DNA of 64,000 nt from Actinostola sp. cb2023 (GCA_033675265.1 JAUJYZ010000616.1:1-64000); one strand, 5' to 3'; positions 11,329-22,936 are shown, counted from the stretch's first letter. The notes: generated by a model from the sequence alone, not told the origin. A program made the numbers and translations.

Positions 11329-12074
11329 GACGCGCTGCGAATTCGAGGACTAACAAACGTCGAAACCAGCTACACGGCGTCGTAGATGGGAATGACACAA
11401 AAGACAGGGTGTGCGGTAATATATGCACGCAAGGCATGATGGGATATCTATTGTTATGCAAATACTCGCTATTATTATGAGTACTTAGAATAGTCTCAAT
11501 ATTTAGTACTACACAAGACATTTTTGCTATCAGTGCCTGTAAACAAAATGACAAACAAACGTATTTATTTCAACAATCAGTTAACATTTGTTTACTAGCT
11601 TTTTACTTGTATCTGTTTTGCCGTTCTTTCTATGCAATTTATTCACTATATTGATCAGTAATACTACACGTCTACAGTCGGGTAGAGCAGCAACGGCCGG
11701 GAATTGAACAGGATTATCGGCCATGACGCGCTGCGAATTCGAGGACTAACAAACGTCGAAACCAGCTACACGGCGTCGTAGATGGGAATGACACAAAAGA
11801 CAGGGTGTGCTGTAATATATGCACGCAAGGCATGATGGGATATCTATTGTTATGCAAATACTCGCTATTATTATGAGTACTTAGAATAGTCTCAATATTT
11901 AGTACTACACAAGACATTTTTGCTATCAGTGCCTGTAAACAAAATGACAAACAAACGTATTTATTTCAACAATCAGTTAACATTTGTTTACTAGCTTTTT
12001 ACATACTGTTTTGCCGTTCTTTCTATGCAATTTATTCACTATATTGATCAGTAATACTACACGTCTACAGTCGG
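11283..12074. repeat. Nested 396-bp tandem duplication
   Basis: Sequence from 11283 recurs at 11679 with a constant offset of 396. Both units start at 'cgggtagagcagcaacgg' and end at 'acgtctacagtcg'. Each contains the upstream region and start of the MADNPVQ frame. Differences are few (for example G/T near 11414 and 11810, and an altered stretch near 11607). It is absent from copy 1. Confidence 0.9.
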
Positions 12075-13078
12075 CACAGTACAAGTTGTGAATGAATAAC
12101 AAACGTCGGAGTTCGTAATATGAACAATTTGTAAGAACTTAAGCGATACTTACATTCTTACGAAAACCGTATTCAGTAATTGCTCTTTGTTTCTCTTTAA
12201 TAGTGATAGTCATTTGCTAAATGAATTGTGTTATTTCAATGACAATAATGAAGAACTGTTAATTTTTAGTTCATATAACTTCACGAGTCCATCTCCATTC
12301 ATGTCTCCTTCGATGTAGATAGATGTCAGTGAATTGAGTTCGGTCTTTCAGTGCTTTAGATGCCGGTGTATGCTGTGTTGGCGTTTCCTTACTGGTTTTA
12401 GACAACTGTAAGAAAGAAAAAAAAAAAACATACGTCAAACATTTTAAGACAGTAAAAATGTTTTTAAAAATAGAGGTGAAGTACCATCAGTCGGTTGAGA
12501 AGTGCATTTTGATCACTGACATTGACAACTAAGTCAAATAGCTCAGTCATAACTTATCAAAAATAAAATCGTCCAATTCCTTCTAAGTTACTTAAAGTTG
12601 ACAAGAATTGTAAACTTATAAACTTACCATGAATAAGGAATAGAATCCAAACGTTTACACCGAAAAAAATAGTCTTGTTTTACGAACTTCTCTTCAGCTT
12701 TCCCACCATTTTGAAAAACTTCAGCTACTTTACCCTGGGTACCCCCCACGGGCCTGTAGCGTAATCAATCTTCGGAAAGTAAAATCCGAATGTTTCACGG
12801 AAAATTTGCACCAGCTGCGTGCGGCGCACATCGGTCCATGATACGCCATCAGTTTCATACCTTGTTTCAATATACACATTGCTGCGGGCGCGTCCCGCAG
12901 GACGCACACAGGGAACCCAACATTATACATTTCTATGCACAGGGAACCCAATATAATACGTATTGCGCGCGCTCTCTACCACAGGAAACCCATCAAAAAA
13001 AGACGCAAATATCATTTTATTTCATTATTTAGTAGCCTCAAAAGGAATGGTTGGGCTGTCTGTGGTAGTGTTCAAAAT
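12075..13078. other. Gene-free DNA, copy-2 equivalent of 1188-2187
   Basis: Matches copy 1 base for base apart from an A-run length change near 12420. No gene supported. Confidence 0.6.
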
Positions 13079-13223
13079 GGGCGTAAATATGTTTTTGGCC
13101 CTTCTCAGAGCTCATTTTAACCCTCGCCCGGAGGCTCGGGCCAATATGAGCCTGACTCGGGCCAAAAACATATTTATTATTTACACCCGCGACATCAACT
13201 CTTTAACCAATAGAAAACGTTTC

Positions 13224-13254
<31 letters not shown>

Positions 13255-13391
13255 GGAAGTTTGGGACTGGAAGTCGAGAGCTATTGTGTAAAACCGAGCC
13301 TCCGGCGAGGTTTTACACAGAGCTCGAGACTTCTCCCAAACTTTCCCGAGTGTTTATATCAGGCTATGTAAACACGGGAAAACGTTTTCTA
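13079..13391. repeat. Pair of adjacent long hairpins, copy 2
   Basis: Same double foldback as 2188-2500, offset 10891, with no change seen in the arms. Confidence 0.85.
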
Positions 13392-14470
13392 TTTGTTTTA
13401 TAAAATAACTACAAGGATTTCTTTCGTAAAACTCCTTTATTTACGCGAGATTTTAGTGATCAAAATTTCAATTCTCCTGAAAAGCGTCAGAAATCGCCCA
13501 TCATCCAATCAAATCTCACGAAAGAAATCAAAATGGCAAAGCGACTCGACAACTTTTATCTGTGCAGTTTACTGTTTTGACACGAAAAACGATTTGAAGA
13601 ATGCTATTTTCTGTCAGAAAATTGCAGAAGAATGCTTGTTACACTTTGTTTTTGTATCCTGTGAACACGAAACACGAAGAAAAGTGAGAAAAGCTGAGCC
13701 GAATCACGATCAATGACGAAGAGTTCAAACTTTCTGAAATATTTGACATCTTGATGAATGGAGCACGAAGTCAGGTAGCCAAATATCCACAGTTTTTGTC
13801 GTATTTTTGAATCTTTTCGTCGCTTTTCTCGACAAGAATGTATAAACGATGGATGTTTCTGAGACATTTCATGATATGTTTTCTCTTTGACATATTTTAC
13901 TAGAGATATGAATGTTCTGGCGAACCCGCCGTGTAGCTACAAGAATCGCTCTGTTTTTACTCTTTTGTGAGTATATAAGACTTATGTGTAGCTAAGTATA
14001 ACTTACAAAATGGTTAGTATGTGATTGAGAAAACTGAGCCGTTATATTTAGTTTTCTTCGTTATTGTGGACAGATTAAATAATTGGACGATTCGTCGAGT
14101 TTCTTGCCGGCCGAGTTTGAATGAACTTGAAGCTCGATTCTTGCAAAATTACTTAATTTTCGGTTTAAAATCATCAAAATCACATCGAGATAGAACTTGA
14201 ACTTAACTAAACAAGAAAAACTGTAATTCTATGGCTTTTGTTTAGTAAATAAAACATGTTTGACAACAGAAAAAAATACATTTGTGGTCAGTTATTTTTA
14301 CAATCAAATCCACTGCATCGCTTCAAGGTTGTTCCAGGTCATGAACCATGTTTACATAGCCTCATATCAACATAGTAATTAACCAATCAGAGCGCGCGTT
14401 ATATCTAAATTATTTTATAAATTGTTATATTATATTTGGGCCGCTCGCCAAAAGCTCATGGATCGCATGG

Positions 14471-14580
14471 TAATAATAATAATAATAAACAAGTTCTTGA
14501 GAACGCATCATACATAGTCTCGATGCTTTTAACAATAAGGACCAAACAGTAGCAAAAGGTAAATAGAAAAAGGTATTAAA
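14471..14580 (-). mobile_element. SINE/LINE 3' tail, copy 2
   Basis: Duplicate of 3580-3690, including the (TAATAA)n run, with one A-run difference. Confidence 0.6.
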
Positions 14581-14748
14581 TATTCCATGGTATTTCAATC
14601 AAAACGACATTGGACGCCATATTTTGATTCTTGATAAATACACTCATGTCGCTTACAAATACACTCGCCGTTCGTGGTAGGCTCACACTGTCTAAAAGAT
14701 AGCGACTTTTTTTTTATCCGCGACTTATTTTCACCCGCGATCCGATCC

Positions 14749-16639
14749 TAGCTGTGATTAGTTGTCCCTAGCTGTGATTAGCTGTCCCTAGCTGTGATTT
14801 GCTGTCCCTAGCTGTGAGCTGTCCCTAGCTGTGATTTGCTGTCCCTAGCTGTGATTTGCTGTCCCTAGCTGTGATTAGCTGTGATTAGCTGTCCCTAGCT
14901 GTGATTGATTAGCTGTCCCTAGCTGTGCTGTCCCTAGCTGTGATTTGCTGTCCCTAGCTGTGATTTGCTGTCCCTAGCTGTGATTTGCTGTCCCTAGCTG
15001 TGATTTGCTGTCCCTAGCTGTGATTTGCTGTCCCTAGCTAGCTGTGATTTGCTGTCCCTAGCTGTGATTAGCTGTCCCTAGCTGTGATGCTGTCCCTTAG
15101 CTGATTTGCTGTCCCTAGCTGTGATTAGCTGTCCTTAATTAGCTGTCTAGCTTAGCTGTCCTTAGCTGTGATTAGCTGTCCTAGCTGTGATTAGCTGTCC
15201 TGTCCTTAGCTGTGATTAGCTGTCCTTAGCTGTGATTAGCTGTCCTTAATTAGCTCTCCTTAGCTGTCCTAGCTTAGCTGTGATTAGCTGTGATTAGCTG
15301 TGGTAGCTGTGATTTGCTGTTAGCTGTCCTTAGCTGTGATTAGCTGTCCTTGCTGTTCCTTAGCTGTGATTAGCTGTTAGCTGTGATTAGCTGTCCCTGT
15401 CATTTGCTGTGATTAGCTGTCCTTAATTAGCTCTCCTTAGCTGTCCTTAGCTGTGATTAGCTGTCCTTGGGTGTCCTTAGCTGTGATTAGCTGTCCTTAG
15501 CTGTGATTAGCTGTCCTTAGCTGTGATTAGCTCTCCTTGGATGTCCTTAGCTGTGATTAGCTGTCCTTAGCTGTGATTAGCTCCTTGGGTGTCCTTAGCT
15601 GTGATTAGCTGTCCTTAGCTGTGATTAGCTGTCCTTAGCTGTGATTAGTGATTAGCTGTGTCCTTAGCTGTGATTAGCTCTCCTTGGGTGTCCTTAGCTG
15701 TGATTAGCTGTCCTTAGCTGTGATTAGCTGTCCTTAGCTGTGATTAGCTCTCCTTGGGTGTCGTTAGCTGTGATTAGCTGTCCTTAGCTGTGATTAGCTC
15801 TCCTTGGGTGTCCTTAGCTGTGATTAGCTGTCCTTAGCTGTGATTAGCTGTCCTTAGCTGTGATTAGCTGTCCTTAGCTGTGATTAGCTCTCCTTAGCTG
15901 TGATTAGCTGTGATTAGCTGTCCTTAGCTGTGATTAGCTGTTCTTAGCTGTGATTAGCTGTCCTTAGCTGTGATTAGCTCTCCTTAGCTGTGATTAGCTC
16001 TCCATAGCTGTCATTAGCTGTGATTATATTAGCTGTCCTTAATTAGCTTTCCTTAGCTTTTCTTAGCTGCGATTAGCTGTCCTTAGCTGTGATTAGCTGT
16101 CCTTAGCTGTGATTAGCTGTCCTTAGCTGTCATTAGCTTTTCTTAGCTGTGATTAGCTGTCCTTAGCTGTGATTAGCTGTCCTTAGCTGTGATTAGCTGT
16201 CCTTAGCTGTGATTAGCTGTCCTTAGCTGTGATTAGCTGTCCTTAGCTGTGATTAGCTGTCCTTAGCGGTGATTAGCTGTCCTTAGCTGTGATTCGCTCT
16301 CCCTAGCTGTGATTAGCTGTCCCTAGTTGTGATTAGCTGTCCTAGTTGTGATTTGCTGTCCTTAGCTGTGATTAGCTGTCCTTAGCTGTGATTAGCTGTC
16401 CTTGATTAGCTGTCCTTAGCTTTTCTTAGCTGTGATCAGTTTTCCTTAGCTGTGATTAGCTGTCCTTAGCTGTGATTAGCTTTTCTTAGCTGTGATTAGC
16501 TGTCCTTAGCTGTGATTAGCTGTCCTTAGCTGTGATTAGCTGTCCTTAGCTGTGATTAGCTGTCCTTAGCTGTGATTAGCTCTCCTTAGGTGTCCTTAAC
16601 TGTGATTAGCTGTCCTTAAGTGTACTTCGGTGTCCTTAG
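14749..16639. repeat. 20-bp minisatellite B, copy 2
   Basis: Same array as 3859-6060 but shorter. The TCCC-type zone is reduced to roughly 14749-15120. The next ~300 bp contains broken half-units and scrambled order, and from about 15410 on the CCTT-type zone matches copy 1 closely. The loss is therefore confined to the left part. Confidence 0.95.
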
Positions 16640-17609
16640 ACGCATTACTACGAGCCTTGTACATGCTGTAAGTAACTGGCGCAAAGTTAACGAAGGCCGC
16701 ACGTGTGGATTAATTTGCGCTAGCTGACAATTGATTGCCTTGATAATAAAAATAGTGATAATTGTTTTAACAAAAAGGGTATAGCCTTATGCACTTGCGA
16801 TTACACACAGATACATGTATATCAAATGATCATACAATATCTGCATAGATATGTTCCATCCAATGCATTTTTTCCAAACAAAGTCTTAGAAAACAATTGA
16901 TTCTGACTTTTCATTCGATAGTTTTTGCCGGTTATATTTCATGATAGAGCAGCCTTATTCAAAACGGCTGATCTTCACTTCATCTTCGTAAAATTATCAG
17001 ATCTTTACTCGCGTTCAGTACGTCACTTTTGACCCAAACACGCCAGACTCCCACCATGCATCTTCAGTACACAAAGTTAGTTTGAAAGGTATAGAGAAAT
17101 GATGTAATATACAATCTAAACGTAGTAGTGGACGAAGCGTTTCCAACAGTACAGTGATGTCACAAGTCCACCTTGGTCAAATATAGAATGTCTTCATGGT
17201 ATTATTCGGAAACAGTTCATTATTAGGCAACTTCAAACTGTTATAACTCGAACACTATAGTGACGGTAGAACTATAAAACTTTGCCATAGAGTATTCACA
17301 ACACTGATGATTATCTTTTATTGATTAAAAGTTTGTTGATTGGTTGCATGTGACCTTTAACAACATTCACCAAAACTCGGCCTTTTTAGAATCTTGATGT
17401 CAAGTTCTAATTTGCTTTCTATAAAGGAAATACGCGTTTGCAAATAGAGGCTCATAATAACGACTCCATCAGCGATCCCCCACAACGTTCAGCTGATCAA
17501 ATTCGCAAATAAGTTTATATCTGGTTTATATTATTATGGATTTTAAGAATATTTTAGCGTTCAATTTTTCTGTAACATTATATAAAATTTTCAAATCTCT
17601 TAGAACTTA
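16640..17609. other. Gene-free duplicated DNA, copy 2
   Basis: Equivalent of 6061-7028; nothing supported. Confidence 0.6.
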
Positions 17610-18044
17610 CTATGGAAACTGATCTCTGAAGTGGTAACATGTCCGTTCGGAATTTTGTCTCACTGGAGTGTTTTGTACCATTTTTGAACGAAATGTCACG
17701 TGGTACAAAATTCCGAACGGAAATGTTACCACTTTAGTGATTTCCATAGTATATATAGCTAATTGCATAATCATTGTCGGGTTGAAAATCATAAATCATA
17801 GAAGCTGAGACCGCAAGGATGGATGGGAAATCTGTTCATGACCTGCATATTACATGCAGATATATTCAATGTTCCCGTATATAGTTTTGAAGATATATGA
17901 GCTATTTAACTAAGATCCTACAAGTCTGGATAAAAAGGTTGATCATTTGACGGTTTTATTTGAGAGTTTTAATTTCCCAGAATTCCTTTTGGTCATAGCT
18001 TTCATGATTTTCAACCCGACAACGATTTTGCAATTAGCTATATA
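17610..18044. mobile_element. Nested inverted-repeat element, copy 2
   Basis: Duplicate of 7029-7463, offset 10581. Confidence 0.75.
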
Positions 18045-19019
18045 ACTTATGTGAATGATCAAAAAACGAAAGGTTCAATTCAATGGGAATTTGCCTGTTA
18101 AAACGCTTATGTGATGAGTTTGATATACCATCATCATCTTTTACTGGAAAACAAAAGGCTCCATATACATCGAGGCACTTATAATAATTGCTTTTGCAAG
18201 TTTGAATAACGTCAACAAATGCTGATACATATATATTACAGTCCGAACTAGCGTTGATGATCAAGTGAAAAGGCAGGGGTTGACTGTTGTCCAAGTTCAC
18301 TGGCGTAAGTAACTTGACTATGTTCAGTACCAAACAAAAATAATAAGGTGGCACAAAACACTTCTATTATTTTGAATGCCTTAACGCCTTTTTATTTAAG
18401 ATGAAATAAATACTTTAATGCTGAATGTTAAGTCGAAAATAAAATCGTGTTTTTAAAAGAAATAACATGCACATTTGGCTTATTTACATGTAAATAACGT
18501 TGCCATAGAAACCATATTAATTATTTATTAAAGCTATGGTTTGAAATTCCCGGCATAATAGTCTATGGATACACAGTTTCAAAAGATGCAGTGAGCAAAG
18601 TTTGATCATCAAAAAGTTGAATAATTTTGAGCAATTTTAATTTAGATCGTGCAAATTTTTTACTGATTAATTATGCAAATTAATCGGCATTGTATAATAT
18701 TTATTTCAGATATTAGATAGCTAACTTAAATTGTAGGTGTTATATTCGGTTATCATTGATTATTTAGTTTTTAGACGACATCAGAAGTTTACTTTTCAGA
18801 TGGTTTACTTTCCGTGATTTTTGCTATTTTGAACGATTTGCTTCACCTTGGTCTCCCAGAGAGCCGTATATATAGATATAAATAATAGTAGTTTACAATA
18901 AGCCCGACTTCACGCTAGAAGAGCGCGTCTAGTTATTATTATATCAGATTCGACAAGAGCAAAACTGAAGTCGATTTCAATCAAAACTATCAGATTGTTA
19001 TTGTTATCATTATTATGAT

Positions 19020-19084
<65 letters not shown>

Positions 19085-19103
19085 AAATACAGACATCATG
19101 TAC

Positions 19104-19215
19104 CTGACTACAGTCGGAAAGAGCTCTGAAGAATAGATATACACTCCATCAAACACAATAGTGATGAACATCTTGCCGAGCACCATTGATGCCAAAACCT
19201 TTCCTGCAAGGTAGC
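19104..19215 (-). pseudogene. SLC22-like transporter exon (SELFPTVVR), copy 2
   Basis: Same 112-nt exon as 8519-8630, with acceptor ttttgttgcag here (one base changed, C for T) and the same donor. In this copy the adjacent loop exon is missing upstream. A transcript from the exon at 19878 would reach this exon with a phase mismatch: the upstream exon ends in phase 0 and this one needs one preceding base. Confidence 0.7.
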
Positions 19216-19297
19216 CTGCAACAAAATATCATGACTGATTTATTTATTTATTACTGATAGTGAACAAAACATAGCTGATTGAAGTGAACTAAGCTAC

Positions 19298-19507
19298 AGA
19301 GTCGTTTTCATATGAGTGGGAAACCTACGGTACGGAGTTACGATCACGGTACGAAATCGAAGGCATTTATTTTCTATTCAACCAATCGCAGCGCGCAAAA
19401 TCATTGCTCAACCAATCAGAATGCTTGGACATGGCACGATCACGGCACGGTACCGTCACCGCACGAACTGTACCGTAGCTACTTCCCACTCATACGAAAA
19501 CGACTCT
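19298..19507. mobile_element. MITE with ~35-bp TIRs, copy 2
   Basis: Same element as 8713-8921 with one extra T in the core. Confidence 0.85.
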
Positions 19508-19636
19508 ATCAGCAGTGTCAGTACTTAGAACTATAACAATCTTGAGTGCTTCAGGTTGTTCAGACTCACCGGTCATGTCCGTTGATGTTATTACTGAATA
19601 ATATAACCGACTATAAAGCAGCCACAATATACCCCC

Positions 19637-19870
19637 TGTATACCCCCTTGCAGTAATGGGTATATCCCTTTTGCAGGACACCCCCTCCCCCCCCACCCCA
19701 CCCCCCTAATGTAGATGTAGATGCAGACAATCTTGAACTCGTACAGGACGCACAGGATTGCATTGATGTCATGCATTAATTTTGATTCCCATCTAGACCG
19801 AGCTGGTGCGTCCCGATCTCTCCCGTCAATGGGAAGCGTCCTAAGTTCTCTCGGCCTATAGTCTATAGTT
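19637..19870. other. Unduplicated insert at the copy-2 boundary
   Basis: C-rich stretch (about 19680-19706) followed by unremarkable sequence, lying between the end of block 2 and the next SLC22-like exon. It replaces the loop exon that copy 1 carries at this point. Confidence 0.5.
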
Positions 19871-19877
19871 CACTTAC

Positions 19878-19944
19878 CGTCACTACCATCATCACAAGGC
19901 CAGCCAACCAAACGTTTGCAACAATGGTTTTCTTTCGTCCAAAT
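19878..19944 (-). pseudogene. SLC22-like transporter exon (FGRKK motif)
   Basis: A 67-nt exon with acceptor 'cataaattatag' and donor ACG|GTAAGT. It encodes one base of a preceding codon plus 'FGRKKTIVANVWLAGL...', the second MFS motif-A position (D-R-x-G-R-K/R between TM8 and TM9) typical of SLC22 proteins. The exon upstream in transcription order (20107-20406) ends at TM6. The TM6-8 exons that should lie between are absent from the 160 bp available. Confidence 0.6.
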
Positions 19945-20106
19945 CTATAATTTATGTGTGCAGAAATTGACTTTCAAAAAATATAACTTCAAAGACTCAC
20001 ATGGTCAACAGTAGCCTGATTTTCAGTCGGTCAACCGCTGACTACTCATCTCCCCTTGACCCATGCCGTCTGAAAATCATTTCAACTCAGTTCTGTCCAA
20101 ACTTAC

Positions 20107-20406
20107 CACCAGAAAATGAAGAACAGTAATCCTGGTGCACTTGTAACGATACTTAACGTCCGCCAAAGAAAGTATCCAAAAGTACCATATGCCAAATCCA
20201 ACTCTACTACGATATCGTGTCCCTACGTACTCCATGATAAGTACAAAGGAACAGGCAGATTCCAATTGGGAATGAGGTATCCCAGCAACGCTAGCAACGC
20301 CAAAGAAAGTATCCAAAAGTACCATATACCAAATCCAACTCTACTACGATATCGTGCCCCTATACGTACTCCATGATAAGTACAAAGGAACAGGCAGAGC
20401 GACCGC
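20107..20406 (-). pseudogene. SLC22-like TM4-TM6 exon with internal 137-bp tandem duplication and frameshifts
   Basis: Acceptor 'tctacaacag' leads into GC plus 'GRSACSFVLIMEYV', matching the SLC22 TM4 pattern 'VLxxEYVG...YR'. A 2-bp insertion then gives a stop. The region recurs with an offset of 137 bp (20299 versus 20162), so 'RYRSRVGFGIWYFWILSLA' occurs twice in different frames. After the second copy the TM6-like sequence ('SAPGLLFFIFW') is in yet another frame, ending at donor TG|GTAAGT. No single frame reads through. Either this is a decayed gene or the assembly carries errors here. Confidence 0.65.
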
Positions 20407-20570
20407 CTGTTGTAGACAAGTAAAGTGTGTATATATTATTACATCAACCATCCTACCCTCAGTTGTATACGCGTATACATTTAATTCGTGCCCTCGATGT
20501 AATGTTTATTTCAAGACAAGTATGGATGCTCCACCAGTCACTGATTGTGTAATAGCCCCCTTCACAGTTC

Positions 20571-20750
20571 CCTGCGCCATCTTGAAAGGTAGCCGTGCCT
20601 TTGCATCGAAGCGAGACCAACGGTGACCTTGCAATGATAGAGACATGTGAATAATTGTCCAAGGTGTTTAAAACAAAAGGTCTATCATTGCAAGGTCACC
20701 GTTGGTCTCGCTTCGATGCTACCTTTCAAGATGGCGCAGGGAACTGTGAA
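20571..20750. mobile_element. Foldback / MITE (180 bp)
   Basis: Arms of about 75 bp: 'ttcacagttccctgcgcca' on the left and its complement ending 'gaactgtgaa' on the right. Both contain CAAGGTCACCGTTGGTCTCG or its complement, around a spacer of about 30 bp. Confidence 0.85.
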
Positions 20751-20811
20751 CTGAACGGGACTATTCTTACTCATTTCTTTGAATGGGGAGTGTTCAGTGA
20801 AACCTATTCAC

Positions 20812-20975
20812 GGACGGATCCAGGATTTTTTTAGGAGGGGGTGCACCATCTTTTAGGAGGGGTGCACCATTTATGATCAGGACATACACAAACTCAAGCA
20901 CCAATAACGCAGTAGATATCAGCTCATCCAGGGGGTGCGCACCCCCTGCACCACTCCCCTAGAACCGTCCCTGGG
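20812..20975. repeat. Possible small element with GGGGTGCACC repeats
   Basis: Contains repeated 'ggggtgcacc' blocks and a palindromic 'gggggtgcgcaccccc', framed by inverted GGACGG and CCGTCC. Could be a small non-autonomous element; boundaries are tentative. Confidence 0.35.
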
Positions 20976-21030
20976 TTTCCAGTTACATGTCAACAGTAAT
21001 ACTTACCAATACCGATTCCTAATGCACCAG

Positions 21031-21560
21031 TCAATTCCAAGAGTGCCCCCCCCCCCCCCCCCCCCCCCCCCCGGGCATACCCCGGGGCATTTGACTTTTT
21101 GGAAAAAAATTGGTCAAATTCCCCTCTGTGCGAGCCAATAACGTGGTCAAATGCCCCACCATTCAGGCTCCATTTACGGTCAAATACCCGTCCCTCCGGC
21201 GGCTGGCAAATCTCGGAATTGCACTCAAAAGTATTAATTTTAAACTGAGCCAACACAGGTCGACATTATTTTATTAATAATGCCCAACAAAACAGTATTA
21301 AAACACATATTTATATCAAATGTATTAAACCGCATCTTTTTTCTCTCTCTGCCTAGTAGCCTTTGCTTTTTCAGCTCCTCTAGCCCTGTTTACGGCAATA
21401 TTCAAATTAGATGAGGACCGCTGACCAATATTTGGTCAATAGTCAAATGCCCGCCGGTCGGGGCTTTATTCAGCGTCAAATTCCCCACTATGCGGAACGT
21501 AACTACGGTCAAATGCCCGGGGTATTCCCGGGGGGGGGGGATGGGCACTCTTGGAATTGA
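21031..21560. mobile_element. Foldback element with poly-C/poly-G arms (530 bp)
   Basis: Ends 'tcaattccaagagtgcccc' and the inverted 'gggcactcttggaattga'. Inside each end come a long C (or G) run, then 'ccccgggcat', then repeated 'gtcaaatgcccc' motifs in opposite orientations. The centre (about 21240-21420) is AT-rich and non-coding. It sits directly against the SLC22-like TM2-TM3 segment and separates it from the TM4 exon. Confidence 0.85.
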
Positions 21561-21714
21561 TTAGTACATAACAGAGCTCTGAACAGCGCAAATACCCAGT
21601 ATCTTCCAGCAAAGGCTGATAGGAACCCCATACAGACATGCGAAGATGGTGAATGGAAACGTCAGTGTCTTTGCCAAATTTATCACTCAGAATACTGGCT
21701 AACATAGCACCGAA
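21561..21714 (-). pseudogene. SLC22-like TM2-TM3 segment with frameshift
   Basis: One frame reads 'VFGAMLASILSDKFGK', the first MFS motif A (G...LSDRFGRK) after TM2. One base out of frame, the following sequence reads 'KTLTFPFTIFACLYGVPI', a plausible hydrophobic TM3. The change occurs within GGCAAAGAC. Downstream the segment runs into the foldback at 21560 without a clear donor. The match is by motif only. Confidence 0.45.
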
Positions 21715-21719
21715 AACCA

Positions 21720-22021
21720 CATTTCACATACATAAACTTTATTAACGTGTCATGACTTCTAGCATACCACAAGTGGTACACTAATCGGGGACACTTAATT
21801 AAGACATAATTACATTTACAAATAGATATATAAAAAGGAAATATTTATGTATATATATATAAATATGAATGAAATAAAATTATAGAAAATGTAACATGTG
21901 TATAGATTTAAAGCTGAAATGGTGATAAAATAATTACATATGTTTTAATTATAGATTGTTATCATTAAGTTTAATTATTGCATAACTTGCAACATAACAA
22001 ATGTCAAAGAGTTTGCAATGC
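21720..22021. other. AT-rich DNA
   Basis: No gene seen. Contains an alternating TA-rich tract at about 21835-21865. Confidence 0.5.
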
Positions 22022-22204
22022 TTACATAAACGGCTGTGTCGCAGACCAAATCCCACTGTTAGATGTGATATGAAAGTAATTAGTACCACAGGCTCTGTCA
22101 ATATCTGTCCAAGTCTGGTGGATCTGGACAGAGAATTTAACAGAGACTCTGGGACCTGCAAGGTAGGCTGAGAAACAGACGTCTTTTCGCTCCCCACTGT
22201 ATCC
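22022..22204 (-). other. Possible exon of unknown function
   Basis: An open minus-strand frame reading '...LRGYSGERKDVCFSAYLA...QTWTDIDRACGTNYFHITSNSG...' with composition more protein-like than its surroundings (two Cys, several Trp/Tyr). It ends at 'TTTATG|TAAG', too short for a standard donor. It lies where extracellular-loop exons of the SLC22-like gene might be, but I cannot match it to that loop. Confidence 0.2.
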
Positions 22205-22232
22205 TCGCAGGGTCACAGTGGGAAGCGAAAAA

Positions 22233-22580
22233 TCCGGGGGGGGGGGGTACTCCTATATATATACGCTATATAGGTATGTGCCCCCAAATAGGGTATAGTT
22301 TTTGAACCTCCAGATCCTTAAATTGGGTACCATATTTTGCTTTCTCACCATAAAATAAAATATTCGATCTTTAATTTGGGTACACTTTTTTTATATGGAC
22401 TAAAACATCCGCTTAGCGTAACAGCCAGCGTTGCACTTCTGATATTAGCGATTTCCAAAGGAATACTATTATTTCAGTGACAAATCCTTGGAAAGGGTAT
22501 GAATTTTCCAATTTTTCATCCTTAAATAGGGTCAGGGTTTCGACATCCCGGGGGCACACCCCTATCCTAAATTTCCGGAA
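22233..22580. mobile_element. Degenerate element with GGGGTACTCC-type ends
   Basis: Starts with a G run then 'ggtactcctatatatata', and ends with 'cacacccctatcctaaatt' and 'ccggaagtattta', which is roughly inverted. Internal repeats include 'aaatagggta', 'aaattgggtac' and 'aaatagggtcagg'. It looks like an old MITE; I recall such sequences from coral genomes but could not check. Confidence 0.45.
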
Positions 22581-22936
22581 GTATTTACAGATGGGTGTAG
22601 TCGTATTGTTTCTTTGGCCTTCTTTCTGTTTTATACCGGGTTTTATGGCCTATGGCGCGCGGGGTTTTAATATTGAATCTTGACTAGTTCTGAATGCCTA
22701 GCAGAGAGTGAGGCGCGGTATTGCGGAAAAATTATGCAAACTCAGTCAATTTATTAGAAAACGATGAACGAAGTTATGTCAATTTCCTTAATTTGGAGAC
22801 TGAACTACTGACGGAATACTTCGGACGATTTGATTAAGCGATACGAAAATCAAATGAACACTGGTTTTGACACAATGCCATTGAATAGTTTACTGCTGAA
22901 ACGACATATCTAGAGTAGTCTTATTGACCCTGACCT

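Larger units (their letters stand above)
9451..19636. repeat. Tandem segmental block, copy 2
   Basis: Second copy of the block at 1-9050. It differs by a longer and much more homogeneous 60-bp array (9451-11081), about 310 bp of extra sequence with a nested 396-bp duplication at 11180-12074, and a 20-bp array about 310 bp shorter. The match ends after a C run at 19636, where copy 1 continues into a transporter exon and copy 2 continues into unrelated C-rich DNA. Confidence 0.93.
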
